The notes beneath the pieces were generated by a model that had not been told where the DNA came from, did no database searches, and worked only from the letters and a program-made list of their open reading frames with translations. Made by a program: the position numbers and the translations under genes. From Thaumarchaeota archaeon S13 (GTDB lineage Archaea > Thermoproteota > Nitrososphaeria > Nitrososphaerales > Nitrosopumilaceae): a stretch of 22,791 bases of DNA. Shown one piece after another: positions 14,278-21,900 of this stretch. Positions within the stretch are counted from its first letter, which is position 1. Every line of letters starts with the position of its first letter. The DNA lies in the NCBI GenBank assembly GCA_003724275.1, contig RHFA01000075.1:1-22791 (forward strand), written 5' to 3'.

Positions 14278-15431
14278 TCTACCTCGACAACGCCGCCTCG
14301 ACGCCGGTCCACGCTAGGGTCCTGGAGGCCATGATGCCGCACCTGCGCGAGGCGTACGGCAACCCGTCGTCGATACACCGCAGCGGGCGCGAGGCCGCAC
14401 GGGCCGTCGCCGCCGCGCGCGCAAGGGTCGCCGCGCTCGTCGGCGCCGCGCCGCACGAGATTGCGCTCACGTCGGGGGGGACAGAGTCAAACAACATGGC
14501 CATACTCGGCATTGCGCGCGCGTCGCCGCGCTCGCGCGTCGTGACGACGCAGATCGAGCACGAGGCTGTCCTCGAGCCGTGCGCGCAGCTAGAGTCCGAG
14601 GGCCACGCCGTCACGCGCGTGCGCGCCGGCCGCGACGGCCTCGTGGATCCCGCCGACATCGAGTCGGCGATCACGGCAGACACGTCGCTCGTCTCGGTGA
14701 TGGCGGCCAACAACGAGGTTGGCACGGTCCAGGACATCGCCGCGATCGCCGCGATTTGCGCGCGCCGCGGCGTTCCCCTCCACACCGACGCGGTACAGGC
14801 CGCCGGCAAGGTCCCCCTCGACGTCGCGCGCCTCGGCGTCTCGCTCATGTCAATATCGTCGCACAAGATCAACGGGCCAAAAGGGGCCGGCGCGCTGTAC
14901 GTGCGCGACGGCCTGCGGCCCGCGCCCGTCGTGCGCGGCGGGGGCCAGGAGCGCGGCCTGCGCTCGGGCACAGAGAACGTCGCGGCGATCGTGGGGTTTG
15001 GCGAGGCGTGCGCAATGGCCGCCGGGCAGATGGCCGAGGACGCCGCGCGCGTGGCCTCGCTGCGCGACGCGCTAGTCGCCGGCGTCGCCGAGCGCATACC
15101 GCACTCGTCGCTAAACGGCGACGCGGCGAGGCGCCTGCCGGGCAACGCGCACTTTGCGTTCCTCGGCGTGCGAGGCGAGGACCTCATCATAAAGCTCGAC
15201 GAGCACGGCATCGCCGCCTCGACGGGCTCGGCGTGCTCTGTCCACACGCAAAAAGAGTCGCACGTGCTGCGCGCCATGGGCCTCGGCAGGGAGGAGATTG
15301 ACGGATCGCTGCGCGTCACGGTGGGCCCGCAGAACACGCGCGCCGAGATAGACGAGACCCTAGAGACGCTCGTCTCGTGCGTCGCCGAGCTGCGCCGCGT
15401 CTCGCCGTTTAGGCAAAAGTACGGCCTCTAG
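14274..15431 (+). CDS. Cysteine desulfurase (IscS/NifS family)
   Basis: A 385-residue class V aminotransferase-fold enzyme. It starts with the family N-terminus (IYLDNAASTPVH) and has the PLP lysine Lys198 in SSHKINGPKG, the PLP-binding TDAVQAAGK segment and the catalytic Cys321 in STGSACSVHTQKESHVL. It releases sulfur from cysteine as an enzyme-bound persulfide for Fe-S clusters and thiolated compounds. The TTG start overlaps the larE stop by four bases, so it belongs to the larC-larE operon and may feed LarE. It could equally be the cell's general IscS; no IscU-type scaffold is next to it. Its 3' end overlaps a convergent gene by 23 bases. Confidence 0.92.
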   Translation: MIYLDNAASTPVHARVLEAMMPHLREAYGNPSSIHRSGREAARAVAAARARVAALVGAAPHEIALTSGGTESNNMAILGIARASPRSRVVTTQIEHEAVLEPCAQLESEGHAVTRVRAGRDGLVDPADIESAITADTSLVSVMAANNEVGTVQDIAAIAAICARRGVPLHTDAVQAAGKVPLDVARLGVSLMSISSHKINGPKGAGALYVRDGLRPAPVVRGGGQERGLRSGTENVAAIVGFGEACAMAAGQMAEDAARVASLRDALVAGVAERIPHSSLNGDAARRLPGNAHFAFLGVRGEDLIIKLDEHGIAASTGSACSVHTQKESHVLRAMGLGREEIDGSLRVTVGPQNTRAEIDETLETLVSCVAELRRVSPFRQKYGL

Positions 15432-16236
15432 CGCCAATGCCGGCGGCCGCCACGGCCGCCGCAGCGGCGGCGGCTAGCGCCACGGTGGCAGCGGCCCCAA
15501 ACTCGGGTATGACGCAGGTCCCGACTATCTGTATGCGGCCCTCGTCCTCAAAAAAGTCCACGCTGATCACGTTCTCGGCCTCGCCGCGCTCGACGGCGTG
15601 GTCGACCTGCCTGCCGTCGACTATGACGATAAACTCCTCGTCAGAGCCCTCGCACCCGTTGGCCCGCGCGTCAAAGTACGCCCTGCTCGCCGTGAGCGAT
15701 ATCGTGCCGGCAGACTCGGCGCTGACATAGACGGTCAGGCCCAGGCCCTCGCGGCTCAGGGCCATGTCCGTCACGGTCCCGCCCGTTATCGTGTACGATA
15801 TGGTCCCCTCCTCGCCGTCGCCGAGGTCGACCCTTGATGTCCCCTCGACGGCCGCCGGCGCGGGGTCGACGGGCATGGAGCTCAGCTCAAACGTCTGCCT
15901 CGCCGTCGCCCCCTGCTGGTAGGCCGCCTGCACGCTGTGCTCGCCGACCTCCCAGACGTTGCCATCGGTGTTGATTATCGTCGCAAACGAGCCGTCGCGT
16001 GCGACCTTTAGCTGGTCGACTGCGATGACGTTGCTGCCGCGCTTTACCTGTATCGTCACGGGTATCTCGCCCACGCGCGGCTCGACGCTCCCGGACACGA
16101 CAATCTTGTCGCCCCTCTCGTACACGGCGTCAAGCTCGACTAGGGATATTGTCTGCGCCGCCGCCGGTGCCGCCACGAGGACGGCAAGGAGGGCAGCCGC
16201 TGCCGCCGAGATGCGCCACACGCTGGCCATGGCCAT
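15409..16236 (-). CDS. PEFG-CTERM secreted surface protein (copy 1)
   Basis: 275 residues with an N-terminal signal peptide (hydrophobic AAAAALLAVLVAAPAAAQ, likely cut after AAA-Q or just before it). The middle looks like beta-sandwich repeats typical of extracellular proteins. The C-terminus has the archaeal sorting signal: PEFG in VIPEFGAAATV, a hydrophobic Ala-rich helix, then basic GARGRTFA. PEFG-CTERM proteins are thought to be cleaved and anchored by an archaeosortase. It is paralogous to the gene just upstream: both have a VDG-plus-acidic block and then VIGxCV-PEFG near the end. Only 12 bases separate the two, so they form an operon. The biological role is unknown. Confidence 0.82.
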   Translation of the reverse strand: MAMASVWRISAAAAALLAVLVAAPAAAQTISLVELDAVYERGDKIVVSGSVEPRVGEIPVTIQVKRGSNVIAVDQLKVARDGSFATIINTDGNVWEVGEHSVQAAYQQGATARQTFELSSMPVDPAPAAVEGTSRVDLGDGEEGTISYTITGGTVTDMALSREGLGLTVYVSAESAGTISLTASRAYFDARANGCEGSDEEFIVIVDGRQVDHAVERGEAENVISVDFFEDEGRIQIVGTCVIPEFGAAATVALAAAAAAAVAAAGIGARGRTFA

Positions 16237-16248
16237 GCGCGCACTGTC

Positions 16249-17139
16249 CTAGTATTTTGGCATTATGCCGACGCGGCCCCTGGCCGTGGCGACAATGGCG
16301 GCGCTCACCGCCACTATTAGGATCACGGCGGCCAGCGCGCCAAACTCGGGAACGACGCACGCGCCTATGACCTCGACGCTGCTCGCTCCGGCGTTGAGGC
16401 TTATGGCGATGCTGCTGGTGAGCACGTTATAGTCGTCCCACTCTTGCCCGTCGACTAGCACGATATACCCGTCATCGGCCGTGCACGCCGGGCGGTCAGG
16501 CGAGATGGTGAGCGTGCCGGGCTCCATGGCATCAACCTCGATGAGCATCGACGTCCCGCCGCCCTCGCCTGCAAACGACGTCGACGCGCCAATGACGCTG
16601 CCGCCGCTCATCGTGTACCTGACACAGTCATCCCCGACTGCAAGCTCGTTGGCCGAGCACTCGCGCTCCATCATGCCGGTCTCCTCCATGGCGGGCGCCG
16701 TCTCCCTGACGGGGTTTGTGATGCCGCTGCCGACAAGGTCGACGTGGGCCTTGTTGCTGGCCCCAGAGCCGACTCCATACTGGACCTTTATCGTGTACCT
16801 CCCGTCATAGTTCCACAGCTGGCCGGCCGTGTTGATCGTCGTGGAGTAGCGGTTTGTCTCGGGGTCGACGTCGAGCTGCTGCAGGTTTACGCGGTTGCCC
16901 TGCGGGCTGATGACGACCAGGGTGACCGGAAAGCCCTCCTTGAACGTCTTTACTGCCCCGTTGACCTCGATCGTGTCCGCGTGCGTGTACTCGAGGGCGT
17001 CAGTCTCTATCGTGATGGGGACGATGACCGGCGTGATGATGCCGCTCTGGGCCATGGCCGGCCCCGCGCCGACGAGCGTGATCGCCGCCACCGCCGCAAA
17101 GATGAATGCAGTTCCGCGCCTCAACGGGCGAGCCGCCAA
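16249..17139 (-). CDS. PEFG-CTERM secreted surface protein (copy 2)
   Basis: 296 residues: signal peptide (FIFAAVAAITLVGAGPAMAQ), an extracellular beta-rich region with segments such as ALEYTHADTIEVNGAVK and RYSTTINTAGQLWNYDGRYT, and a C-terminal sorting signal (VVPEFGALAAVI, hydrophobic helix, basic end). A short insert near residues 155-170 is acidic and Cys-bearing. The TTG at 17139 is the longest start; another TTG at 17124 fits a TATA-like box 26 bases upstream and still leaves a full signal peptide. It lies downstream of amoB on the same strand but has its own promoter. Such proteins are common on thaumarchaeal cell surfaces; the exact function is not known. Confidence 0.82.
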   Translation of the reverse strand: MAARPLRRGTAFIFAAVAAITLVGAGPAMAQSGIITPVIVPITIETDALEYTHADTIEVNGAVKTFKEGFPVTLVVISPQGNRVNLQQLDVDPETNRYSTTINTAGQLWNYDGRYTIKVQYGVGSGASNKAHVDLVGSGITNPVRETAPAMEETGMMERECSANELAVGDDCVRYTMSGGSVIGASTSFAGEGGGTSMLIEVDAMEPGTLTISPDRPACTADDGYIVLVDGQEWDDYNVLTSSIAISLNAGASSVEVIGACVVPEFGALAAVILIVAVSAAIVATARGRVGIMPKY

Positions 17140-17146
17140 AAAGTGG

Positions 17147-17164
17147 CTATTTATGTATATTTAA
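17147..17164 (-). promoter_or_regulatory. TATA-like region for the PEFG-CTERM operon
   Basis: The minus strand has TTAAATATACATAAATAG, the most AT-rich spot for hundreds of bases. The two possible boxes point to the TTG codons at 17139 or 17124. The rest of the spacer to the amoB stop (17165-17311) is very GC-rich and holds no gene that I can support. Confidence 0.6.
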
Positions 17165-17293
17165 TGGCCTCGCCCGGCTCCCCCTGCCCACGCCTGCGCC
17201 CCGCGCGAGGGGGCGCCCCCACGGGGGAGCCGGTCCAGGCCCGCCGAGGGGGCGTGCGCGGCCTCCCCTGCGCCCGAGGGGCGCCAGGATGGC

Positions 17294-17300
17294 CAAAAAG
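17294..17300 (-). terminator. Short T-tract after amoB
   Basis: On the minus strand, CTTTTTGG follows the amoB stop codon by about 10 bases. It is a short oligo-T run of the kind that can end archaeal transcription. Confidence 0.35.
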
Positions 17301-17311
17301 TTAGGTTGTGG

Positions 17312-17887
17312 TCAGATTACCTGCCACGGGCGCGTCGCAAACGTTATCACATAGCCGACGCCGATGATTATCGACTGGTATGCGATGTTTGTGTACGGGA
17401 TCGGCTTTATTATGTGCTCGCCGTCGACTATGACGGTCTGCCCAGGGCCGAGCCCGGGCCCAACGCTTGCCACGTTGAGCTGCGTGTGGACGTGGTATGC
17501 GCCTGGCTCGAGGGCCATCGCGCAAATCCTGTAGGGCATTATCTCGTTGCCTGCGAGGTCAAAGACGTTGCCCGGCGGGTCCCTTGACTGGATCTCCCAG
17601 CGGTTGCCGGCATTCGTCGACTCGGCGAATATGGATATCCAGCCGCGCAGGTCCCTCTCGACGAGGCTCACGAGCTCGCCCTCGATGCAGAGCGTCTCGC
17701 CCGTCGTGAGTGACTGGCCGCTGAACTCCTCGTCCTTGATCTGCACAAAGCGGCTCTGGAGCTGCGCCTGGACGCCGTGTGCCTCCGCGGAGGGCACGAC
17801 GAACTCGACCCAGTCAAAGCCGGCCGTTCCGAGCGCGAGGATTGCGCCCAGCCCGACCACTAGTGCCCTGGTGCTGCTTGTGTTCAC
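17312..17887 (-). CDS. amoB: Ammonia monooxygenase subunit B (archaeal AmoB)
   Basis: A 191-residue archaeal AmoB, recognised from HGVQAQLQSRF, SLVERDLRGWISIFAEST, RDPPGNVFDL, YHVHTQLNVASVGPGLGPG and IKPIPYTNIAYQS. AmoB is part of the membrane enzyme that oxidises ammonia to hydroxylamine. Cleavage of the signal after AEA would make His37 the mature N-terminus; with His132 and His134 (YHVHT) it forms the copper site known from the related PmoB. One membrane helix lies near residues 168-185. As in other archaea, the second C-terminal cupredoxin domain of bacterial AmoB is absent. The GTG start has a TATA box 30 bases upstream. amoA and amoC are not adjacent, unlike the usual marine cluster. 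Confidence 0.96.
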   Translation of the reverse strand: MNTSSTRALVVGLGAILALGTAGFDWVEFVVPSAEAHGVQAQLQSRFVQIKDEEFSGQSLTTGETLCIEGELVSLVERDLRGWISIFAESTNAGNRWEIQSRDPPGNVFDLAGNEIMPYRICAMALEPGAYHVHTQLNVASVGPGLGPGQTVIVDGEHIIKPIPYTNIAYQSIIIGVGYVITFATRPWQVI

Positions 17888-17911
17888 GGTGCCCCCCGCC
17901 CGCGGGAGGGA

Positions 17912-17922
17912 CGTTATATAGT
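17912..17922 (-). promoter_or_regulatory. TATA box for amoB
   Basis: The minus strand reads AACTATATAAC, centred about 30 bases before the amoB GTG. It is a near-ideal archaeal TATA box, so amoB appears to have its own promoter. Confidence 0.7.
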
Positions 17923-17956
17923 TTTCCGGCCCCCGGGGCGCCTCCCGCGCCTAGAT

Positions 17957-17997
17957 GGGCCCGCGCAGGGCCCAGCATGCCCCCTGGCGCTAGGGGG
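17957..17997. other. GC-rich hairpins between amoB and the upstream gene
   Basis: Two short inverted repeats are visible. One is GGGCCC around a 5-base loop, near 17957-17973. The other is CCCCCT (17980-17985) and AGGGGG (17992-17997) around a 6-base loop that overlaps the stop codon of the unknown gene. They may mark its transcript end. Confidence 0.45.
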
Positions 17998-18505
17998 AGC
18001 CTGGCGGGGCATCTGGGGCCTTGCGGCCCCCGGGGGCCTCCTCGGGCGCCCACCGCCTCGTGAGGGCCCCAAACCTGTAGACGAGGCACCCCCCCGCGGG
18101 CCGGCCGGCGAGGTGGTGGGGCATCGTCTCGGGGACATAGTCGATCTTTTCGAGCGAGTTCACAAAGAGGCTCCTGTCTGCCGAGTCGACGACAAAGGAG
18201 ACCTGCGGCTCGCCGGCAAAGTCGATGCGGACCTCGAGCGAGCCGGCGCGGCCGCCGCGCCTGCGCTTCATCTCGCCGAGGAGGGACTTTAGCCTCTCCC
18301 ACCTCTTTAGCCCAAACCACGCGAAAAACTCGTCGCCAAAGGCCACGGGCAGGCCGATCCGCAGCCGGCCAGCCGCGCCGCCCTCGGGAATGCCGGCCTC
18401 GATCTCGTCGAGCTCAAAGACGGCCCCGAGGCACTCGTGGGCGACCTCCACCTCCCACGGCGAGATGCCGCAAAACTCCACCGTCGCCACCAGTCCGCCG
18501 CCCAT
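17990..18505 (-). CDS. Conserved-looking protein of unknown function
   Basis: 171 residues with no domain that I recognise. Residues 1 to about 140 look like a folded soluble protein with alternating strands and helices (VATVEFCGISPWEVEVAHECLGAVFELDEIE, FGLKRWERLKSLLGEMKRRRGG, SFVVDSADRSLFVNSLEKIDYVPE). The last 25 residues are Pro/Gly/Ala-rich and may be a disordered tail or a chance read-through of GC-rich DNA. No signal peptide or membrane helix is visible. The ATG at 18505 follows a weak TTTTAC box at 18534-18540. It lies between amoB and the ferredoxin oxidoreductase genes on the same strand, which does not reveal its role. Confidence 0.65.
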   Translation of the reverse strand: MGGGLVATVEFCGISPWEVEVAHECLGAVFELDEIEAGIPEGGAAGRLRIGLPVAFGDEFFAWFGLKRWERLKSLLGEMKRRRGGRAGSLEVRIDFAGEPQVSFVVDSADRSLFVNSLEKIDYVPETMPHHLAGRPAGGCLVYRFGALTRRWAPEEAPGGRKAPDAPPGSP

Positions 18506-18533
18506 CTCTGCCGCGCGCGCCGCGGCGCGTTTC

Positions 18534-18540
18534 GTAAAAG
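18534..18540 (-). promoter_or_regulatory. Weak TATA-like box for the unknown gene at 17990-18505
   Basis: The minus strand reads CTTTTAC about 30 bases before the ATG at 18505. It is the only AT-rich spot after the oxidoreductase beta gene. Confidence 0.35.
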
Positions 18541-18557
18541 CCTTTGCGGGCCGCGCG

Positions 18558-19520
18558 CTAGGCGCGCAGGTCGTCGAGCATGGGCGAGACGTCCGTTATG
18601 GCCCGCCCGCCGGACTCGATCGCCTGCAGGGCCGGCGGGTTTTCGGCATAGTTGCGTATCTGGTCGCGTATGCGCCCGCCGTACGGCGTCACGGTCTCGT
18701 TGCGGTAAAAGACTCCCGTGGGTATGCGCTCGCCCCACTCGAGGGACCTCGCGAGGGCCTGGCCCAGCTTTTCGTCGAGCTCGGCGGCGCCGGCAAAGTG
18801 GACCACGGGGTCGTACCCCGTGTCCTCTAGCCTGTATATGCGCGAGTGGCGCTCCGCGCCGTCCCCGCCGGTCCCCTCGCCGGCGTACCAGTCCCGCGTG
18901 TTGACGTCGTTGTATGTCGGGCACGGGGAGAGGACGTCGACGAACGCGAGGCCCTCGTGCGCGATCGCGGCCTTTATGACCTCCTTTAGCTGGCGCACGT
19001 CGTACGAGTATGCGCGCGCGACAAACGTAAACCCGCTAGTGACGGCAAGGCCCACGGGATTCACGTTATAGTTGACGTTGGGCGACGGGAGGGACTTTGT
19101 CTTTGTGCCGAGCTTGAGCGTGGGGGACGCCTGGCCCTTTGTTAGCCCGTAAACCCCGTTGTCAAATATGATGTACGCCATGTTGACGTTGCGCCTGCCC
19201 GCGGCTACAAAGTGGCCCGCTCCTATGCCGAGGCCGTCGCCGTCGCCGCCGACGGCGACTATCCTCATGCCGGGGTTTGCCAGGGCCGCCCCCTGCGCAA
19301 ACGGCAGGACGCGCCCGTGGAGCGTGTGTATGCCCGTGACGTTGACAAAGTGGGCAGTCTTGCCCGAGCAGCCGATCCCGGAGAATATGGCGGCCTCGTG
19401 GCGCGCCACGCCCATCTCGGCCAGAGACATCTGGATCGCGTTTAGTATGCCAAAGTCGCCGCATCCCGGGCACCAGTCGTTGTGGACGCCGGTCTTGTAG
19501 TCGGCTAGCCTAGGCGCCAT
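18558..19520 (-). CDS. korB: 2-oxoacid:ferredoxin oxidoreductase, beta (TPP) subunit
   Basis: A 320-residue TPP-binding beta subunit. Landmarks are WCPGCGDFG (Cys17, Cys20), SGIGCSGK (Cys51), the TPP/Mg motif GGDGDGLGIGAGH followed by FDNGVYGLTKGQ, and SPCPTYND near residue 199. The two-subunit enzyme decarboxylates a 2-oxoacid to its acyl-CoA and passes electrons to ferredoxin; the conserved cysteines bind the single 4Fe-4S cluster of this enzyme class. Substrate choice (2-oxoglutarate, pyruvate or both) cannot be read safely from sequence. The ATG overlaps the alpha subunit stop by 11 bases, so the subunits are translationally coupled. Confidence 0.92.
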   Translation of the reverse strand: MAPRLADYKTGVHNDWCPGCGDFGILNAIQMSLAEMGVARHEAAIFSGIGCSGKTAHFVNVTGIHTLHGRVLPFAQGAALANPGMRIVAVGGDGDGLGIGAGHFVAAGRRNVNMAYIIFDNGVYGLTKGQASPTLKLGTKTKSLPSPNVNYNVNPVGLAVTSGFTFVARAYSYDVRQLKEVIKAAIAHEGLAFVDVLSPCPTYNDVNTRDWYAGEGTGGDGAERHSRIYRLEDTGYDPVVHFAGAAELDEKLGQALARSLEWGERIPTGVFYRNETVTPYGGRIRDQIRNYAENPPALQAIESGGRAITDVSPMLDDLRA

Positions 19521-21429
19521 ACGTCAAAACCTCCCTCTCACCGGCCGTTCCGTCGGCGACCCTGCGCAGCGCGCCGGCGAGCTCTGTGCTCGTCATTGCG
19601 CGCCCCGTGTACTTGAGTATATAGTGGTCCGGCTCGCGGCCCAGGTTGCGCGCTAGGAGCGCGCCGAGCTGGCCGGTATAGTTTGCCTCGACGTCGACGA
19701 TGGTGGTGGCGCCCTCTAGCAGGTGCGCGACGTACGACGTGGGAAAGGGGTGGAGCATCTTTACCTGCACAAACCTCATCTCCGGCCCGCCGCCGGCGCG
19801 GACCTCCTCGAGCGCGTCGAGTATGGGCCCCTTTGTCGACCCCCACGAGACTATGGCTATCTTGCCCCCGCCGTGCAGCGTGGCCTGCTCGGCGTCGGGT
19901 ATGGCCCGCAGCGCGAGGCCCTCGCGCGAGAGCCTCTTGCGCATCATCTCGACGCGCATTACGGGGTCCTCGGTGATGTGGCCGGCCTCGTCGTGCTCGT
20001 CGCCCGTGCACCAAAACTCGGCGCCCTCGACGCCGAGGCGCGCTCGCTCTGATATTCCGTCGCCGCCGAGGGCAAACCTGCGATAGTCCGAGCCCGCGCG
20101 GCCGGTCAGCAGCTTGCCCCTGTCTATGGAGACCCTCGAGGGCTCAAAGCGGCTGCACGTCAGTATCGTGCTCGCGAGGTACTTGTCCATCATGTGTATG
20201 ACTGGCACCTGGTAGACGTCCGCATAGTTAAAGCAGCGCGCCGTGTCGTAAAAGCTCTCCTCGACGTCGCCGGACGCGTAGACGATCCTCGGAAACTCGC
20301 CGTGGCCGGCGTGGACCGCAAAGAGGAGGTCGTCCTGGCCGTGGCGCGTCGGCAGGCCCGTCGCCGGCCCGCTGCGCTGGTAGAGCGTGATTACCAGGGG
20401 AACCTCGTTGATCCCCGCCCACCCGAGGCACTCGGCCATGAGCGAAAAGCCGGGGCCAGACGTGCACGTAGACGAGCGCGCGCCGGCGATCGAGCTCCCT
20501 ATGGCCATGCCTATGGCGCTGATCTCGTCCTCGCACTGGACCACGAGCGTCGAGCCTGGCCGGCCGCCGCTCACGCCGAGCTCGACGTGCGACTCGAGGT
20601 ACACGCTCTCGTCGGACGCCGGCGTTATGGGATAGTAGGACTGGAAACGGCACCCCGCGGCAATCTTGCCGATCGCCGTCCCGTGGTAGCCCTGCGCGAG
20701 CATTGTTCCCTCGCGCGGGCCGCCCAGCGGCGCCAGCGCGCAGCGCATGCCGCCGAGCTCGGACTCGGCCGTAGAGTATGCGCGCGAGGCGGCCATCTCG
20801 TTTAGCCTCGCGACCTCGGGCTTTGCGGCAAACGCGCGCCTGATGGCGCCGAGCGTGACATCCCTGGGGACGCCTAGGGCGCCCATCGAGAGGGCCGCGC
20901 CAATGACGTTGAACATGCGCGTCATGCCGCGGAGTTTTGGGTTTCCGGCCTCGTCTGCAAGCGAGGAGAGTATCGCGCGAAAAGAGACGGCATGGACGGC
21001 GGTGCCGGCCTCGCGCGCGGCGGCGACTGCGCCCTCCACGCCCCCTGGCCTTCCGGCCGCGGCGAGCTCGGCTCCCAGGCGCGCCGCATAGTTTTCGTCC
21101 ATCGTGGCCACGTCGCCTATCATCGCCTTTTCCATCGCGGCGTCATAGATTATCGTCCCGCCGCGCACGTCCGCATAGTGGCGCAGCATGGTCTCGGCGT
21201 CATAGGCGACCATGACGTCGGCTCCGCTGACGTTGGACCGGATCTCGGAGCTCGACGCCCTCACGACAAAATAGCTGTGCTCGCCCTTTATGTTCGAGTA
21301 AAACTCGCGCTTGCCAAACACGTGGTAGCCCATCGACGCGCACGCGCCGGCGAATATGCCCGCGGCCGACTCTACGCCGCTCCCCTGCGGGCCGCCGACT
21401 AGCCATGACACGTCAACCCCCCCTGCCAT
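19510..21429 (-). CDS. korA: 2-oxoacid:ferredoxin oxidoreductase, fused gamma-alpha subunit
   Basis: About 639 residues. The N-terminal third is the gamma domain (SWLVGGPQGSGVESAAGIF, FGKREFYSNIKGEHSY). The rest is the alpha domain with the signature YPITPASDE at about 266-274 and TSGPGFSLMAECLGWAGINEVPLV. The gamma-alpha fusion is usual in archaeal two-subunit enzymes. The ATG at 21429 is chosen: the longer frame to 21552 adds 41 Ala/Arg/Ser-rich residues that overlap the Cys-rich gene upstream and look like shadow coding. Only four bases separate the start from that gene's stop. Together with korB it gives the complete enzyme, which supplies low-potential electrons or runs in the carboxylating direction. 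Confidence 0.92.
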   Translation of the reverse strand: MAGGVDVSWLVGGPQGSGVESAAGIFAGACASMGYHVFGKREFYSNIKGEHSYFVVRASSSEIRSNVSGADVMVAYDAETMLRHYADVRGGTIIYDAAMEKAMIGDVATMDENYAARLGAELAAAGRPGGVEGAVAAAREAGTAVHAVSFRAILSSLADEAGNPKLRGMTRMFNVIGAALSMGALGVPRDVTLGAIRRAFAAKPEVARLNEMAASRAYSTAESELGGMRCALAPLGGPREGTMLAQGYHGTAIGKIAAGCRFQSYYPITPASDESVYLESHVELGVSGGRPGSTLVVQCEDEISAIGMAIGSSIAGARSSTCTSGPGFSLMAECLGWAGINEVPLVITLYQRSGPATGLPTRHGQDDLLFAVHAGHGEFPRIVYASGDVEESFYDTARCFNYADVYQVPVIHMMDKYLASTILTCSRFEPSRVSIDRGKLLTGRAGSDYRRFALGGDGISERARLGVEGAEFWCTGDEHDEAGHITEDPVMRVEMMRKRLSREGLALRAIPDAEQATLHGGGKIAIVSWGSTKGPILDALEEVRAGGGPEMRFVQVKMLHPFPTSYVAHLLEGATTIVDVEANYTGQLGALLARNLGREPDHYILKYTGRAMTSTELAGALRRVADGTAGEREVLTYGA

Positions 21430-21433
21430 GGCC

Positions 21434-21571
21434 CTACCCGCCGCCCGTGGCCGAGTCAAAGAGGGCGCACTCGCACCTGTCGCGCTCGCCGCAAAACTCG
21501 CACACGCACCTGCACGCGCTGAGGAGCTCGCCGCACGCGATGCAGCACGCATAGTCGTCCTTTTCTGCCAA
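21434..21571 (-). CDS. Small cysteine-rich (zinc ribbon-like) protein
   Basis: A 45-residue protein with nine cysteines: C9, C10, C13, C20, C22, C24, C27, C33 and C35. The CxxC and CxC pairs (CIACGELL, CRCVCEFCGERDRCEC) suggest one or two bound zinc ions or an Fe-S cluster. The TTG at 21571 is chosen because a TTTATA box lies about 29 bases upstream; the longer frame from GTG at 21622 would run through that box. It ends four bases before korA, so it probably heads the korA-korB operon. It could be a regulator or an accessory protein of the oxidoreductase; no function is known to me. Confidence 0.65.
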   Translation of the reverse strand: MAEKDDYACCIACGELLSACRCVCEFCGERDRCECALFDSATGGG

Positions 21572-21594
21572 CGGCAGGCCGCGGCGGGGGGCGT

Positions 21595-21604
21595 TTGTAT
21601 AAAT
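21595..21604 (-). promoter_or_regulatory. TATA box for the Cys-rich gene-korA-korB operon
   Basis: The minus strand reads ATTTATACAA, centred about 29 bases before the TTG at 21571. Confidence 0.6.
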
Positions 21605-21639
21605 GTGCTTTACCGGGGCCACCGACTAGGCAGGCGTGG

Positions 21640-21900
21640 GGGCGCGTGTAGGGCTGGTTGACTCGGGCGTACTAGGGAGCTGGTGGCTCACCGGCCTGGG
21701 TGGCCATGCCAATCTTTGCTGCGGCAGGTTCGGAGTGTCAAAAGGCAAGCGCCGTGTGCTAGCAGCAGGCATGTGGGCAGGCGAGTAGAAAAGGGCGCTT
21801 CACACGGCATGGGCAGGGCTGCTGGGCTCACGCATGTGAGCCTGCGCCACGAGTGACCGAAAAACGTTGTTCCGTGCCCACTTGCACGTTTGTGGTCATG
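21640..21900. other. Non-coding stretch rich in inverted repeats, possible structured RNA
   Basis: The gap 21605-22014 has no gene that I can support. It contains several exact inverted repeats: GCCGTGTG (21751-21758) with CACACGGC (21801-21808); AAGCGCC (21747-21753) with GGCGCTT (21794-21800); GGCTCAC (21825-21831) with GTGAGCC (21836-21842); and nested TGACC/GGTCA (21854-21858, 21894-21898) around AAACGT/ACGTTT (21862-21867, 21886-21891). The first two compete for the same bases, so alternative folds are possible. Strand unknown. No tRNA, RNase P or SRP landmark was found. Confidence 0.35.

Noticed and set aside
21430..21552. Extension of korA to the start at 21552
   Set aside because: The added 41 residues are Ala/Ser/Arg-rich and overlap the Cys-rich gene; the ATG at 21429 starts right before the conserved gamma domain.
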